Counted from the stretch's first letter, positions 17,122 to 26,711 are shown. The stretch: DNA of 35,193 nucleotides from an uncultured Calothrix sp. (GCA_937973965.1 CALJJQ010000015.1:1-35193), one strand, 5' to 3'. Numbers and translations: made by a program. The notes: generated by a model not told the origin, from the letters alone.

Positions 17122-17483
17122 CTTCCTGCTCCCAAAAACGATAATTCAAGTATTAAAAATGACTTTTTAAACAACCTCTTAAGGATTACTCTAGGGTTAT
17201 CGCAGAAAACGCCACACTAGGTAAATCTATAGATTATGAAATGTTTGCTGTATCAGCTTTTGACATTTCCACCTGTCGCCATCATTGTTCAAGTTAGTTT
17301 ATTAGTTTAAATTTAAAGATACAATTTGTTCCTTGGGTGACTGATTCTGAATTGAAAACACTTTATACAGGCGATGACGCTAATTACTCAAAAAAGTTGC
17401 AAATATAACTCAAATCGAATCATATATAGCAATTCTATTTAAGTCGTGAAACATAGCGTGCTGTTGAATGATAACTGGTGACC

Positions 17484-17511
17484 GTTAATCGTCAACTGTC
17501 AACTGTTAACA
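17484..17511. repeat. STRR: degenerate GTCAACT heptamers
   Basis: Four successive 7-mers GTTAATC, GTCAACT, GTCAACT, GTTAACA form a short heptameric repeat typical of Nostocales spacers. Confidence 0.65.
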
Positions 17512-18290
17512 ACCCTACATCTAAGATTTCACAAATCCCGCTCGGACTGCTGTACCTGAATTAGGTAGGCATAATTAAACCCTACAATCCCTGTGAATCA
17601 ATGATTTTGAAAGTTAAGGTTCAAAGTAACATCATTCATGAGTTCAAACAAAGTCAATCACTGAATGATTCCAGGTTTATTGATTTTATCCTCAACACAC
17701 TAGGAGGTTTTTAAAAACTTATATATTCCTACGAATGATACTGGAACTCACGTTAATATAGAGGTGCTATACCCGCAGGGTCGTCGTAGACTATCCCAAC
17801 TACGTGCCTTTCTCACCCATCAAAAAAATTAGCGTTGCTGAATACGAAGATGTAGCAATGCTACGTCTCTACAATAATTGTGGTTTTAATACAAAATGTA
17901 GATAATTATAACTCATACCCAAATTCAAAAACATCAAAAAATTAATATAACAGACCACTAATTAGTAGTGATAAATTTGTTATCTATAATTGCAACCACG
18001 TACTTATTTCTGAAGTGGGATTGTGATGGTAAATATATGAGGATTAACAATATTGCAAAAATGACGGCAGAATCGAAGAATACAGGATAGGGGGTGAAAA
18101 ATTAAAAAGTCAAAACCAATTCCTTTAGCTTTTAACTTGTTTGGTAAAAGCGGTTTTGAGTCAGCGTTGAAAACTTAGATAACGCACTTTTTTAAAGCCC
18201 AAAACTGCTGTAATTACCAGTCCAGGTTATCCATGTCAACGAAGGAATTAATTCTCCTGTATCCTGTATTCTGTCTCATCTATTCTACAA

Positions 18291-18986
18291 TTAACGATAC
18301 TGAGGTACTGTGAGGGGAGAATTCAAAACCAACGTTAAATCTTGTTTGGTATCGACTGCAAGTAAATCAGCTTCCCTTCCACCTTTAATAACGCGGTAAA
18401 TACTACCAACACTACCACCAATTAGCAGTTCACCCCATTCAATTTGGCGGTTTCCAGTTAAAAGTGCAATGACAGCAGCAGCAGCAGTTCCATATCCTGC
18501 ATCTCGGAGAATTTCCCCGGCTTTTGCACCCCTTCTGATTTTTTCGGTGCGGGTGATAACATTAGAGTTGGCGTTGATGTTTTCCCGTTCTCCAGTGGGG
18601 AAGATAATTTCTCTAGCGACAAATTGGGTTCCTTGGACGGAGTTGCGGGTTACGGGTACGAATTCACCACGGATTTGGCTATTCATCGGTACTAAAACAG
18701 GTCCACCGGGACGTTCTACTAAGTTGTTGGCAACTTTGAGGGTGACCTGCATTGTTTCCCCTGGGACTAAAAAAATCTTGTCTTTTTCGTATTTGGTGGG
18801 AATTCTTGCACCCCTACTGATGGTTGTACTACGTCCAAAACCAGGTAATTGACCGATGCGATAGTTACCGTTGTTGGTTTGGGCGTTGACTGGTGATAGA
18901 GTAATTGCGGGTGCGATCGCACTTACACTCATGGTTATTGCAGCTAGGGTGGCAGTGCTGATTTTCCAAGGATGAAGGCGTTTCAT
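18291..18986 (-). CDS. Exported stand-alone VirB10/TrbI-like domain protein, paralogue of the SLH protein tail
   Basis: The 231-residue protein has a signal peptide (hydrophobic core about 10-30, cleavage near VNAQ/TNN) and then the same domain as the tail of the SLH protein at 15125-16387. Matching blocks are ISRGARIPTKYEKDKIFLVP, LVPMNSQIRGEFVPV, TQFVAREIIFPTGERENINA, VITRTEKIRRGAKAGEILRD and LLAVDTKQDLTLVLNSPLTV. The glycine-rich hydrophobic part (TAAAAVIALLTG, then ELLIGGSVGSIYRVIKGG) is also kept. SLH units are absent, so it is not wall-anchored by the same route. It probably acts in the periplasm or outer membrane. Duplication with loss or gain of the SLH part is inferred. Function is unknown. 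Confidence 0.8.
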   Translation of the reverse strand: MKRLHPWKISTATLAAITMSVSAIAPAITLSPVNAQTNNGNYRIGQLPGFGRSTTISRGARIPTKYEKDKIFLVPGETMQVTLKVANNLVERPGGPVLVPMNSQIRGEFVPVTRNSVQGTQFVAREIIFPTGERENINANSNVITRTEKIRRGAKAGEILRDAGYGTAAAAVIALLTGNRQIEWGELLIGGSVGSIYRVIKGGREADLLAVDTKQDLTLVLNSPLTVPQYR

Positions 18987-19929
18987 GGGATTGATTCCTT
19001 TGTAAGTTAGTTTCCAGGTTTGAGCAGATTAATTCTATCTTTAATGACGCAATTTCACGGATAATGTTTCATTTATCAACCTTTGTTTGTTCCAGTTTGA
19101 GAAGATTTTATTTTACAAGTTGATTGTCCATATATTTCTTAATGTTTAGGCAGAATCACCATCGAAATATTGAAGTTTTTTTTCGACAAATACTAATCAC
19201 ACTGAGTTTAAATCACTGCTATCCCTAGTTTTGAGCAACCAAGTGTAATTTATGATTGCTAAATATATTGCTTTATTTCTTAATGCTTACTTGCTCAGAT
19301 TTAGGGTTTACACAGCAATGATTTGTACAGATGGTATACAATCAAAATTTTCAAAAATTTAATTGTCACAATTTTTACAACTACTACCACTCACCCTGAA
19401 TTTTTGGCAAAACAACACAGGGAATAGAGATTTAAGGGGTAATCAATCCGTTACTCAAAATCTAGATTCAGTTGATTTTGTGATTTTGGCAAAATTGCGA
19501 TCGCGATGGATGAAAGTAAAGCTGACGACGACCGTATATCATCTTTGTTCCTGAATGTTTGCTTAAAATTAGGGAGTGGGGATTAGGCAATAGGGAGAGA
19601 CGCGATATATCGCGTCTGTACGGGAGTAGGAAAAACCACTTTTGTCGGTTCTGGTGTTAGTGTTACATGGAGGCTACTCCTTGATTCCCCGTTAGTCTTA
19701 GGAATTGGCTCTAAATCCAGGGTATAATTTCTTTGTATTGCCTTTGAGCGGATTGTTAAGAGTCACCTATTTTTTTCTCGAAAATAAAATAAATTCAGCC
19801 ATTATCAGGAAATTTATTGTCGGCAAATATTAATTTTTGTAAAAACAAGCGTGTGCAGGCTAGAAACATGATTTTTGCCTAGCTAAACTTAACATCAATG
19901 GCAAGTAAAATTTACGGCAAAAAGCCTCG
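18987..19929. other. 943-bp divergent spacer between the exported-protein gene and sbcC
   Basis: A/T-rich with no supported gene; a 63-codon frame at 19363-19554 has no recognisable features. It contains the perfect palindrome at 19598-19617 within a G-rich stretch (TTAGGGAGTGGGGATTAGG) that resembles degenerate STRR. Promoters for both flanking genes must lie here but no box stands out. Confidence 0.5.
19598..19617. repeat. AGACGCG-family perfect palindrome
   Basis: AGACGCGATA then its exact complement TATCGCGTCT: 20 bp, no loop. It is the cleanest copy of the dispersed palindrome in this window. Confidence 0.85.
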
Positions 19930-22900
19930 ATGATTCCGATTCAGCTAACTCTCAAAAACTTTCTAAGTTATCGCGATGCAACTTTAGATTTTCGGGGGTT
20001 GCACACAGCATGTATTAGCGGTTCTAATGGAGCGGGAAAATCTTCGCTGTTGGAAGCAATTACTTGGGCTATTTGGGGGGAAAGTAGAGCTGCGACTGAA
20101 GATGATATTATTCATACCGGGTTGAAAGATGTGCGGGTTGATTTTACTTTTCAGGCAAATCAACAGGTATATCGGGTAATTCGCAGTCGTCAAAAAGGCA
20201 ATAGTAGTGTTCTTGAGTTTCAAGTTCAAACCCCTAATGGGTTTAAAGCGCTTACCGCTAAAGGTTTAAGGGCAACTCAAGAATTGGTTTTAGAGCATGT
20301 TAAACTAGATTATGAAACTTTTATCAATTCAGCTTATTTGCGGCAAGGACGAGCGGATGAGTTTATGTTAAAACGTCCAGCCGAGCGGAAGGAGATATTA
20401 GCAGAATTATTAAAGTTAAATCAATACGATAAACTGGAGGAAAAAGCCAAGGATTTATCACGACAGTTTAAAGCCAAAGGAGAAGAACTTGAACGTAGTT
20501 TAGAAAATATGCGATCGCAATTGCAACAGAGGGATGCAATTGATCAGCGTCACGGGGAAATTGAAACCCAATTAAATCAACTCCAACAGCTACAACAATT
20601 TGAAACTGTGCAATTGCAAAGTTTACAGGTAATCCAACACCAACGCCAAAATTGGGAAGACCAATTAACCTTTGTCCGTCAACAATACGAACATCTAACT
20701 CAAGATTGCGATCGCCTCGATACACAAAAGCAAAATATCCATTCCCAACTAAGTCAAATTGAAAGTTTACTTCAGCAAGCAAACCAAATCCAAGAGGGAT
20801 TCAGCCAGTATCAACAACTACAATCTCAAGAAGAATCACTTGCAAACAAGTTTCAAGAATTTTCCCGCGCGCAACAACAACGTCAACAAAAACAACAACA
20901 ATTAGCAGCCCATCTGCAAAAACTAGAGCGACAACTGCAACAAGCCCAAGCCCAACTGGAAGCCTTGAACCAACAGGAAGAGGAAGTCCAACAAATCCTC
21001 AGTAAATCTGCGGAGGTAGAAGCAGCTTTAAAAACATTAAACGCAGCGCGATCACGATTAAGTGAACTGGATGATTTACAAATGCGCGTATCTCCAGCCT
21101 TACAACAGCGTCTACACCTCAAAAGTCAGATTGAGCGTAGTAAAGCTGGTATCGTCGCTCGCATAGAACAAATTACAGCCACCGAAAATCAGTTACTCAA
21201 AGCATCCGAACGGCAACCACAAATTCAACAAGCGGTTCTCGCGGTGGCTACCCAAATTGAAGAGTTAGAAAAAACCCGTGTTTATTTACAACGAGTCCAA
21301 GAAAAAGGTCAAGAACGCAGACATTTCATGGAACGTTTACAAGCTCAACAACGGGAATATGAGCGTCTTTTAGGGGAATTAGAACAAAAATTATCGATGC
21401 TGCGTACACCGAACGCCATCTGTCCCCTCTGCGAACAACCCCTAGATGAACACCATTGGCATCGGGTTGTCAAAAAAACCGAAAGCGAATACCAAGATAC
21501 GGAAGGACGGTTATGGGTATTTCGGGAACAAATGGCGGTATCTGACCGGGAAATCCAAGTATTACGCCAAGAATATCGGGAAGTATCCCAGAAACTCGCT
21601 CCCTACGATTCTCTCAGAGAACAACGGGGAAAACTCACCGCTCAATTAGAATTGACTAGCGATGCTCAAGTGCAGTTAGAAAATTTAGCCCAGGAACGGG
21701 AAAAACTGACTAATTTGCTAGAAAAAAACAATTATGCCCCCGAATTCCACGCCGAGTTAGCCGAATTAGAAGCATATCTGGACAGTTTAAACTATAATGA
21801 ACAAGACCACGCCCTTGCCCGTAGCGAAGTAGAAAGGTGGCGCTGGGCAGAAGCGAGGCAGATGCAGATCAAAGATGCCAGTAAGCGTCAAGCAGTGTTA
21901 GCAGCCCGTAGACCCGAATTAGTCAACCAAATCCGGGATTTAGAAGCAAAAATCCAGCAGGAAGCGACAAATTCGGCAATTGCCCAAGAAATCGTCAGAA
22001 TTGAAACATATATTACTGAACTCAACTACGATGCTAACACCCATAATCAAGTTCGCCAAGCCCTGCGACGGGAGCAAACCTGGCAATTAAGGTATCAACA
22101 ATTACAATCAGCCCAGCAACAATATCCATACCTGCGCAATCAGCTAACAGAAATCGGTGAAGCATTACAAATCCGCAGTCAGGAACGACAGCAACTAGGG
22201 GAACAAATTCAGGGAATTATTGCCCAACTGGAACAAACCGCCAATCCGACGGTGCAAATTCAGAACTTAGAAGCCAAACTTGCAGAACGTCGTCGTCACC
22301 TAGATGAATTGTTAGGACAAATGGGAAAATTGGAGCAGATGGGACAACAACTTGACCGTTTGCAGCAGGAATATGCCCAAAGTAGCCAAGAATTACAAGA
22401 TGCCCGGCAACAATTTCGAGTATACCAGGAATTAGCCCAGGCATTTGGCAAAAACGGCATCCAAGCCTTGATGATTGAAAATGTTTTACCCCAACTAGAA
22501 GCCGAAACTAACCACCTACTAGCGAGATTGAGCGCTAACCAACTCCATATCCAGTTTGTCACCCAAAAATATGGACGCAACGGCAAGCCGAAAAAAAACG
22601 CCAAACTAATTGATACCTTGGATATTTTAATTGCCGATGCCAGGGGAACCCGCTCCTATGAAACCTATTCCGGCGGAGAAGCCTTCAGAATCAACTTTGC
22701 CATTCGCCTCGCCCTAGCAAAACTTCTGGCTCAACGGGCTGGCGCATCCCTACAATTACTGATAGTGGATGAAGGATTTGGCACTCAGGATAAGGAGGGA
22801 TGCGATCGCCTAATTGCGGCAATCAATGCGATCGCTGCTGATTTTGCCTGTATTCTCACCGTCACCCATATGCCCCATCTCAAGGAGGCATTTCAAGCCA

Positions 22901-22953
22901 GAATTGAAGTCAGCAAGAATCAACAAGGTTCCCATGTGAAAATTTCCATTTGA
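19930..22953 (+). CDS. sbcC: SbcC/Rad50-type SMC ATPase (nuclease subunit)
   Basis: SbcC pairs with the SbcD nuclease to open hairpins and trim double-strand breaks. The 1007-residue protein has the full architecture: N-terminal Walker A GSNGAGKSS (residues 31-39) after LKNFLSYRDATLDF, a Q-loop region INSAYLRQGRADEFMLKRP, a very long coiled coil rich in Q and E (about 175-900), a central zinc hook CPLC (C498, C501) at the coil apex, then the ABC signature SGGEAFRINFAIRLALAK (from S914) and Walker B LLIVDEGFG with D947 and E948, followed by a His switch in TVTHMPHL. No sbcD is adjacent; the nuclease partner must be elsewhere. It is convergent with mtnB, with 10 bp between the genes. Confidence 0.95.
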   Translation: MIPIQLTLKNFLSYRDATLDFRGLHTACISGSNGAGKSSLLEAITWAIWGESRAATEDDIIHTGLKDVRVDFTFQANQQVYRVIRSRQKGNSSVLEFQVQTPNGFKALTAKGLRATQELVLEHVKLDYETFINSAYLRQGRADEFMLKRPAERKEILAELLKLNQYDKLEEKAKDLSRQFKAKGEELERSLENMRSQLQQRDAIDQRHGEIETQLNQLQQLQQFETVQLQSLQVIQHQRQNWEDQLTFVRQQYEHLTQDCDRLDTQKQNIHSQLSQIESLLQQANQIQEGFSQYQQLQSQEESLANKFQEFSRAQQQRQQKQQQLAAHLQKLERQLQQAQAQLEALNQQEEEVQQILSKSAEVEAALKTLNAARSRLSELDDLQMRVSPALQQRLHLKSQIERSKAGIVARIEQITATENQLLKASERQPQIQQAVLAVATQIEELEKTRVYLQRVQEKGQERRHFMERLQAQQREYERLLGELEQKLSMLRTPNAICPLCEQPLDEHHWHRVVKKTESEYQDTEGRLWVFREQMAVSDREIQVLRQEYREVSQKLAPYDSLREQRGKLTAQLELTSDAQVQLENLAQEREKLTNLLEKNNYAPEFHAELAELEAYLDSLNYNEQDHALARSEVERWRWAEARQMQIKDASKRQAVLAARRPELVNQIRDLEAKIQQEATNSAIAQEIVRIETYITELNYDANTHNQVRQALRREQTWQLRYQQLQSAQQQYPYLRNQLTEIGEALQIRSQERQQLGEQIQGIIAQLEQTANPTVQIQNLEAKLAERRRHLDELLGQMGKLEQMGQQLDRLQQEYAQSSQELQDARQQFRVYQELAQAFGKNGIQALMIENVLPQLEAETNHLLARLSANQLHIQFVTQKYGRNGKPKKNAKLIDTLDILIADARGTRSYETYSGGEAFRINFAIRLALAKLLAQRAGASLQLLIVDEGFGTQDKEGCDRLIAAINAIAADFACILTVTHMPHLKEAFQARIEVSKNQQGSHVKISI

Positions 22954-22963
22954 GAAGTATTAC

Positions 22964-23623
22964 TTAAATTTGCAGTTGCTTGGCTGCCACCATATATTGA
23001 AAAATATACTCAATTACTTCGACATAATTACGGGCTGTGGTGGGGGAGTTAGCCCAAACGGTAATCCCGTGGTCACGGATAAGTAAAGCAGGTAATTTCA
23101 CCTGTTGATGGGTAAATCTCTCAATAATTTCGGTCGCTATTTGGGGTACATGGAAATGGTTGGCAAATAATGGTAGATAGCAAGTGGGATTTTCCTCCCA
23201 AATACCTAACCCTTTCAACATTTCTAAGTTGGGTAAAAGGATTTCTTCCCCCTCCACAAAGCGGGATACCAAATTCGCTTCCACTGAATGGACATGATAA
23301 CAAGCTGTTGCTGTGGGAAATAGCTGATATATGGCTTGATGAATCGAAGTTTCCGCCGATGGTTGATTTTCAGGCAACGGTATATACACATTACCATCCG
23401 GATAAATACGGACAAAACTATCTAAGGTTAATTCACCCTTGGGCTGACCACTAGCCGTAATCCAGAAACTGCCATCATCCAATCGAGCCGATAAATTCCC
23501 CCCCGTACCTAACATCCAACCTTGTTGATAAAAATAGCTAGCTGCACTAATCAATTGGGGACGGGGGTCATGACTATGGCTGGAATGGTGTGCAATGCAT
23601 AATTGGGATTCACTCATTGTCAT
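22964..23623 (-). CDS. mtnB: Methylthioribulose-1-phosphate dehydratase
   Basis: MtnB, a zinc enzyme of the class II aldolase fold, dehydrates 5-methylthioribulose 1-phosphate in methionine salvage. The product has about 219 residues with GTGGNLSARLDDGSFWITAS, SGQPKGELT, candidate catalytic E91 in QPSAETSIHQA, zinc ligands H110 and H112 in CYHVHSVEAN, and the third ligand H185 in RDHGITVWA. I start at ATG 23623, which overlaps the mtnX stop as ATGA; a GTG at 23632 would add three residues. Residues 11-20 are histidine-rich (AHHSSHSHD), which may be incidental. It is the last gene of mtnD-mtnX-mtnB. Confidence 0.93.
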   Translation of the reverse strand: MTMSESQLCIAHHSSHSHDPRPQLISAASYFYQQGWMLGTGGNLSARLDDGSFWITASGQPKGELTLDSFVRIYPDGNVYIPLPENQPSAETSIHQAIYQLFPTATACYHVHSVEANLVSRFVEGEEILLPNLEMLKGLGIWEENPTCYLPLFANHFHVPQIATEIIERFTHQQVKLPALLIRDHGITVWANSPTTARNYVEVIEYIFQYMVAAKQLQI

Positions 23624-24252
23624 AGTTGCCACATCCTGGTTAAAGTATCACGGATATCAAAAAAGTCATTCCAAGGAAGATAATTTTTTTGGCGCTGATC
23701 CAGGTATTGGGCTAACCTATCCCTAGCAAACACAATTGGAGAAGCGATCGCCATATTTAAATCCGTTACCGAATCACCAATGGCGATGACAGTTTCCACA
23801 TTGTAGGATGCGATCGCCTTGACCTTATCAAGCAGTTCACTTTCTCCCTCCCAAGCCGATATTACTTGTAAATTTTCAGCTGCGGTATTAATATCGAGGG
23901 CATGAATTGCATGGATACGGTCAACCAAATCCCCTAACACAGCTTCCACCATCCCCTTGATACCCCCAGACACAACTATTAGGGGAACCTCAGATTGGTT
24001 GAGAAAATCTACAAACTCTCGGAATCCAGCACGGATTTTTTTAGTACGGGTAAATTCAATTATCTCATCATAACGCCGCGAAGGAATCGATTCCAGGATT
24101 TGCCTGACCCCTACCCGTAAAGGAATCTGTAAGGCGTACATGGAGGGAATAATTTCCGCCGCAAGTTCAGGAGCAAACTCCTTCAGAACCGCAACGAAAG
24201 TTTCCTCGACGGTAATCGTCCCGTCAAAGTCGCAAAAAACAGCTTTCTCCAC
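23620..24252 (-). CDS. mtnX: 2-hydroxy-3-keto-5-methylthiopentenyl-1-phosphate phosphatase
   Basis: MtnX is a HAD-superfamily phosphatase that removes phosphate from the enediol intermediate of methionine salvage, the step before acireductone dioxygenase. The 210-residue protein shows the HAD motifs: nucleophile and acid D8/D10 in FCDFDGTIT, motif II VVSGGIKGM, and motif IV AIGDSVTDLNMA. A helical cap with ESIPSRRYDEIIEFTRTKKI sits between motifs I and II. It starts 6 bp after the mtnD stop and its own stop overlaps the mtnB start, so the three are cotranscribed and translationally coupled. In other bacteria this step can be done by the MtnC fused enzyme; here the separate phosphatase form implies an enolase (MtnW-like) elsewhere. 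Confidence 0.9.
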   Translation of the reverse strand: MEKAVFCDFDGTITVEETFVAVLKEFAPELAAEIIPSMYALQIPLRVGVRQILESIPSRRYDEIIEFTRTKKIRAGFREFVDFLNQSEVPLIVVSGGIKGMVEAVLGDLVDRIHAIHALDINTAAENLQVISAWEGESELLDKVKAIASYNVETVIAIGDSVTDLNMAIASPIVFARDRLAQYLDQRQKNYLPWNDFFDIRDTLTRMWQL

Positions 24253-24258
24253 CTCAAC

Positions 24259-24819
24259 TTACCCGACTGCGATCGCTGCTCTATGAATGCGGATGGCTGT
24301 ACCCGTATACTCCGGTGTCCACCCCTCAGTATTTGTAAAATATCTCACCGTTTTTACCCGTCGTGCTGAAGTTAAATAGAACCAGTGTTCAGTTCCTGCG
24401 GGAACATTGATGTATTCTTGCGGTTGTACAGTCAATTCCACCTGGGAACCATCAGGACGAACAAATCCAAAAATTCCTTCCCCAGCAATAATATAACGAA
24501 CTTCATCGTCTGCATGGGTATGAACTTGCTCAAATTTACTCAACATCCCTGCTAAATTGGGAATTTCTGGATGGATCACAATTAAATCCCGCGTTTGATA
24601 ACCTGCGGTTTGTTGCAATTCCACAAAGTAGTGGTCTAATGCTTGCAAAACAGTTTCCTTTTCTCCATCGCTTAAACTGTCTTGGGCTAATAAATCTTGG
24701 ATGAGGGGATTTTCTGCTACTGGCCACTGATTCAACTTTATCCCTAAGGAAGCCAACTCCTGACCAATCTCTGACAAATCAGTCAAAGTCCGTCCATCTT
24801 CAGTTCGCAAAATTGCCAT
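24259..24819 (-). CDS. mtnD: Acireductone dioxygenase
   Basis: ARD is a cupin that oxidises acireductone: with iron it yields the methionine precursor 2-keto-4-methylthiobutyrate, with nickel an off-pathway product. The 186-residue protein carries the metal ligands H100, H102 and E106 in FEQVHTHADDEVRYIIAGEG and H145 in VPAGTEHWFYLT, on a cupin barrel (GIFGFVRPDGSQVELTVQPQ). It starts MAILRTEDGRTLTD at 24819, and is the first gene of the minus-strand unit. No SAM riboswitch-like structure was recognised in the 250 bp upstream, where a heptamer repeat occurs at 24915-24935. Confidence 0.95.
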   Translation of the reverse strand: MAILRTEDGRTLTDLSEIGQELASLGIKLNQWPVAENPLIQDLLAQDSLSDGEKETVLQALDHYFVELQQTAGYQTRDLIVIHPEIPNLAGMLSKFEQVHTHADDEVRYIIAGEGIFGFVRPDGSQVELTVQPQEYINVPAGTEHWFYLTSARRVKTVRYFTNTEGWTPEYTGTAIRIHRAAIAVG

Positions 24820-24914
24820 CGTCTAACCCTCATACTCAAACACCCCGGTCGATATTGTACATCCACCGATGTCTATTCTACCCAAATTTGGAGATAAATC
24901 TAGGGCTGATAAAA

Positions 24915-24935
24915 TTTTGGATTTTGGATTTTGGA
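24915..24935. repeat. STRR: three tandem TTTTGGA heptamers
   Basis: TTTTGGA is repeated three times exactly in the divergent spacer between mtnD and the Rpn-family gene. Confidence 0.8.
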
Positions 24936-25065
24936 ATTTTTCAATTTTCTTTGCATATGTCACCAATATTTTCGAGGTATTATGCAAACAAAATCTGATT
25001 TTGACCTTCAATAACCGGCACACCTTGGCCAAAAATCAACTCAATCTATCAGGAATGTATCTACC

Positions 25066-25878
25066 TTGTACGACCCAGTTTGTAAATTTCTTGCCGAATC
25101 CTTTGCCACCGACTTCGCTACTTGGCTACTCGGTACACCCATCACCCTGACAACCCTCAGTCCTTCCGAACTTTCCCTTGAACCCATTCGAGCCGATACT
25201 CTGATTTTATTACAATCTGACGATATGGTCTTACATGTGGAATTTCAAACCGAGCCAAAAGCTGATATTCCCTTTCGCATGACTGATTATCGCCTACGGA
25301 AATACCGCAGGTTTCCGCAAAAAAGGGTACATCAATATGTAATTTACCTCAAACCCAGCGATTCACCTTTGGTTCGGGAAACCAGTTTTATCCTGGAACG
25401 CACTCGACATGAATTTAATGTCATTAGACTTTGGGAACAGCCTACTGATGTGTTTCTAAATACTCCTGGCTTGTTACCCTTTGCAATCCTAACTCAAACA
25501 ACAGACAAAACCGAGACTTTACAGCAAGTTGCAGAAAAAATTAACCAAATCAACGATACCCGTATTCAAAGTAATATTTCTGCATCTGCATCGATTTTAG
25601 CTGGGCTAGTATTAAATAAGGAACTAATTCAACGAGTTCTCCGGAGCGACATTATGCGTGATTCTGTTATTTACCAAGCAATTGAAGAGGAAGCAAGACA
25701 AAAAGGACTTAAGGAAGGTCTGAAACAAGGTCTGGAACAAGGTCTGGAACAAGGTCGTAGGGAAATAGCAATCAATATGCTTGTTGATGGTCTTCCCATC
25801 GAAACCATATCTCGTGTGACGGGTTTAACGATTGAGCAAGTTCAGGTTCTTCAATCAAATATGGGGGAAAATCCGTAA
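25066..25878 (+). CDS. Rpn-family recombination-promoting nuclease / putative transposase
   Basis: The 270-residue protein is of the PD-(D/E)XK Rpn group. The nuclease half includes YDPVCKFLAESFATDFATWL, the candidate catalytic D in EPIRADTLILL and ExQ in VLHVEFQTEP, then IPFRMTDYRLRKYRRFPQKR and the conserved LWEQPTDVFLNTPGLLPFAI. The tail holds short repeats KEGLKQGLEQGLEQG and a final helix-turn-helix-like stretch (ISRVTGLTIEQVQVLQ). The start is odd: only a TTG (25066) lies at the usual position, while an ATG at 25056 is in another frame, so the gene may use TTG or carry a small 5' lesion. It is a distant relative of the broken nuclease gene at 48-902. A strong terminator follows. Confidence 0.8.
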   Translation: MYDPVCKFLAESFATDFATWLLGTPITLTTLSPSELSLEPIRADTLILLQSDDMVLHVEFQTEPKADIPFRMTDYRLRKYRRFPQKRVHQYVIYLKPSDSPLVRETSFILERTRHEFNVIRLWEQPTDVFLNTPGLLPFAILTQTTDKTETLQQVAEKINQINDTRIQSNISASASILAGLVLNKELIQRVLRSDIMRDSVIYQAIEEEARQKGLKEGLKQGLEQGLEQGRREIAINMLVDGLPIETISRVTGLTIEQVQVLQSNMGENP

Positions 25879-25894
25879 ACATAAAGGTTTGATG

Positions 25895-25930
25895 AAAAAT
25901 CCAAGGATGTGTCGATATCCTTGGATTTTT
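25895..25930 (+). terminator. Intrinsic terminator after the Rpn-family gene
   Basis: A 14-bp perfect stem, AAAAATCCAAGGAT (25895-25908) and ATCCTTGGATTTTT (25917-25930), with an 8-nt loop, starts 16 bp after the stop codon. The right arm ends in a T-run, and the A-run of the left arm would serve the other direction too. Confidence 0.9.
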
Positions 25931-26711
25931 GTTAGCAAATTGGTCTGGAGATTAATTGTGATCGCTATCTCAAAAAAGTCAAATTAGATACTCCGCAAAT
26001 GAATTCAGATATATAGCGATCGCACCAGTCTGTTGACTCTATTTCTCGGTCTTTTCATCGGAAAGTTTTTACTTATAAAGCCATTCGTGACAATTTAAGG
26101 TGAAATTAGTTTTGTCAACTCGTAATTATCCTTAAAAGTGAGGTGAAGGAGAAGTAGTAAATTCTACTTTGCACTGAGTTTTCCACGCCAGAATCAATTA
26201 TGCATTGAAAATTTAGCGATCGCATCCTTCAAAATCATGTTTATTGATCCAGATTTTGACAAGATTTTGAGCATTATTACTTATTGACAAAGGGCCAATG
26301 AGATTAACTTGTTAGCATTGCTTATAAAGCCCATAAATAAAGCTTTAAAACCAAAATTTAGTTATGTGTGCCATCATTTACCATCATTATCTGTGACGCT
26401 TCCGTAAGTCCTGACTTTAAAAGTCTAAAAAAACAAATAACTATAAAACCATTAATCTATGTAAATATTTTTTAATATTTGTCTGAGCATTTACTTTCTG
26501 GTAAAGTGAATTTTTGTAACGATAAATCTCAGTTTTTATATCGTTTTGTGTCAAACGGACGACAAATAGGGCATTATGGGGGGCTTTTCTGATAAAAACT
26601 TCATAGTGACCGAAATTCAAATAGAAAAATGCATAGGCTTTGCCAAGGCTAGCCATTAATGCAAAATTACCTTTTAGAAGAGAACACGCATTTGAAGGAG
26701 CGAAGGAAAGC
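25931..26711. other. 781-bp spacer upstream of chlH
   Basis: No supported gene; a 92-codon minus-strand frame (26441-26719) overlaps the chlH start and has no family features. HIP1-like GCGATCGC sites occur at about 26017 and 26216. A light- or redox-responsive chlH promoter is expected here, but I cannot define it; a long 5' leader is possible. Confidence 0.5.

Larger units (their letters stand above)
16388..18290. other. 1.9-kb gene-free region between the two paralogues
   Basis: A/T-rich DNA with only short, unconvincing open frames (16458-16724 minus; 17017-17220 plus). It holds a dispersed palindrome (17102-17121), heptamer repeats (17484-17511) and a TAGCAATGCTACGTCTCT stretch near 17850 of a kind common in Nostocales spacers. 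No RNA gene is recognised. Confidence 0.6.

Noticed and set aside
17017-17220. 67-codon plus-strand open frame
   Set aside because: It runs through a dispersed palindrome and lacks an ATG start and any family resemblance.
19363-19554. 63-codon plus-strand open frame upstream of sbcC
   Set aside because: No domain or start signal; probably chance.
24820-25065. SAM-type riboswitch before the mtn operon
   Set aside because: No conserved SAM aptamer core was recognisable; the spacer holds mainly A/T-rich heptamer repeats.
25681-25765. Repeats KQGLEQGLEQG in the Rpn-family tail as a mobile or regulatory repeat
   Set aside because: Such tail repeats are usual in this protein family and lie in frame.
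26640-26711. N-terminal extension of ChlH by 24 residues
   Set aside because: ATG 26712 matches the family's [11 protein letters not shown] start and follows a purine-rich ribosome binding site.
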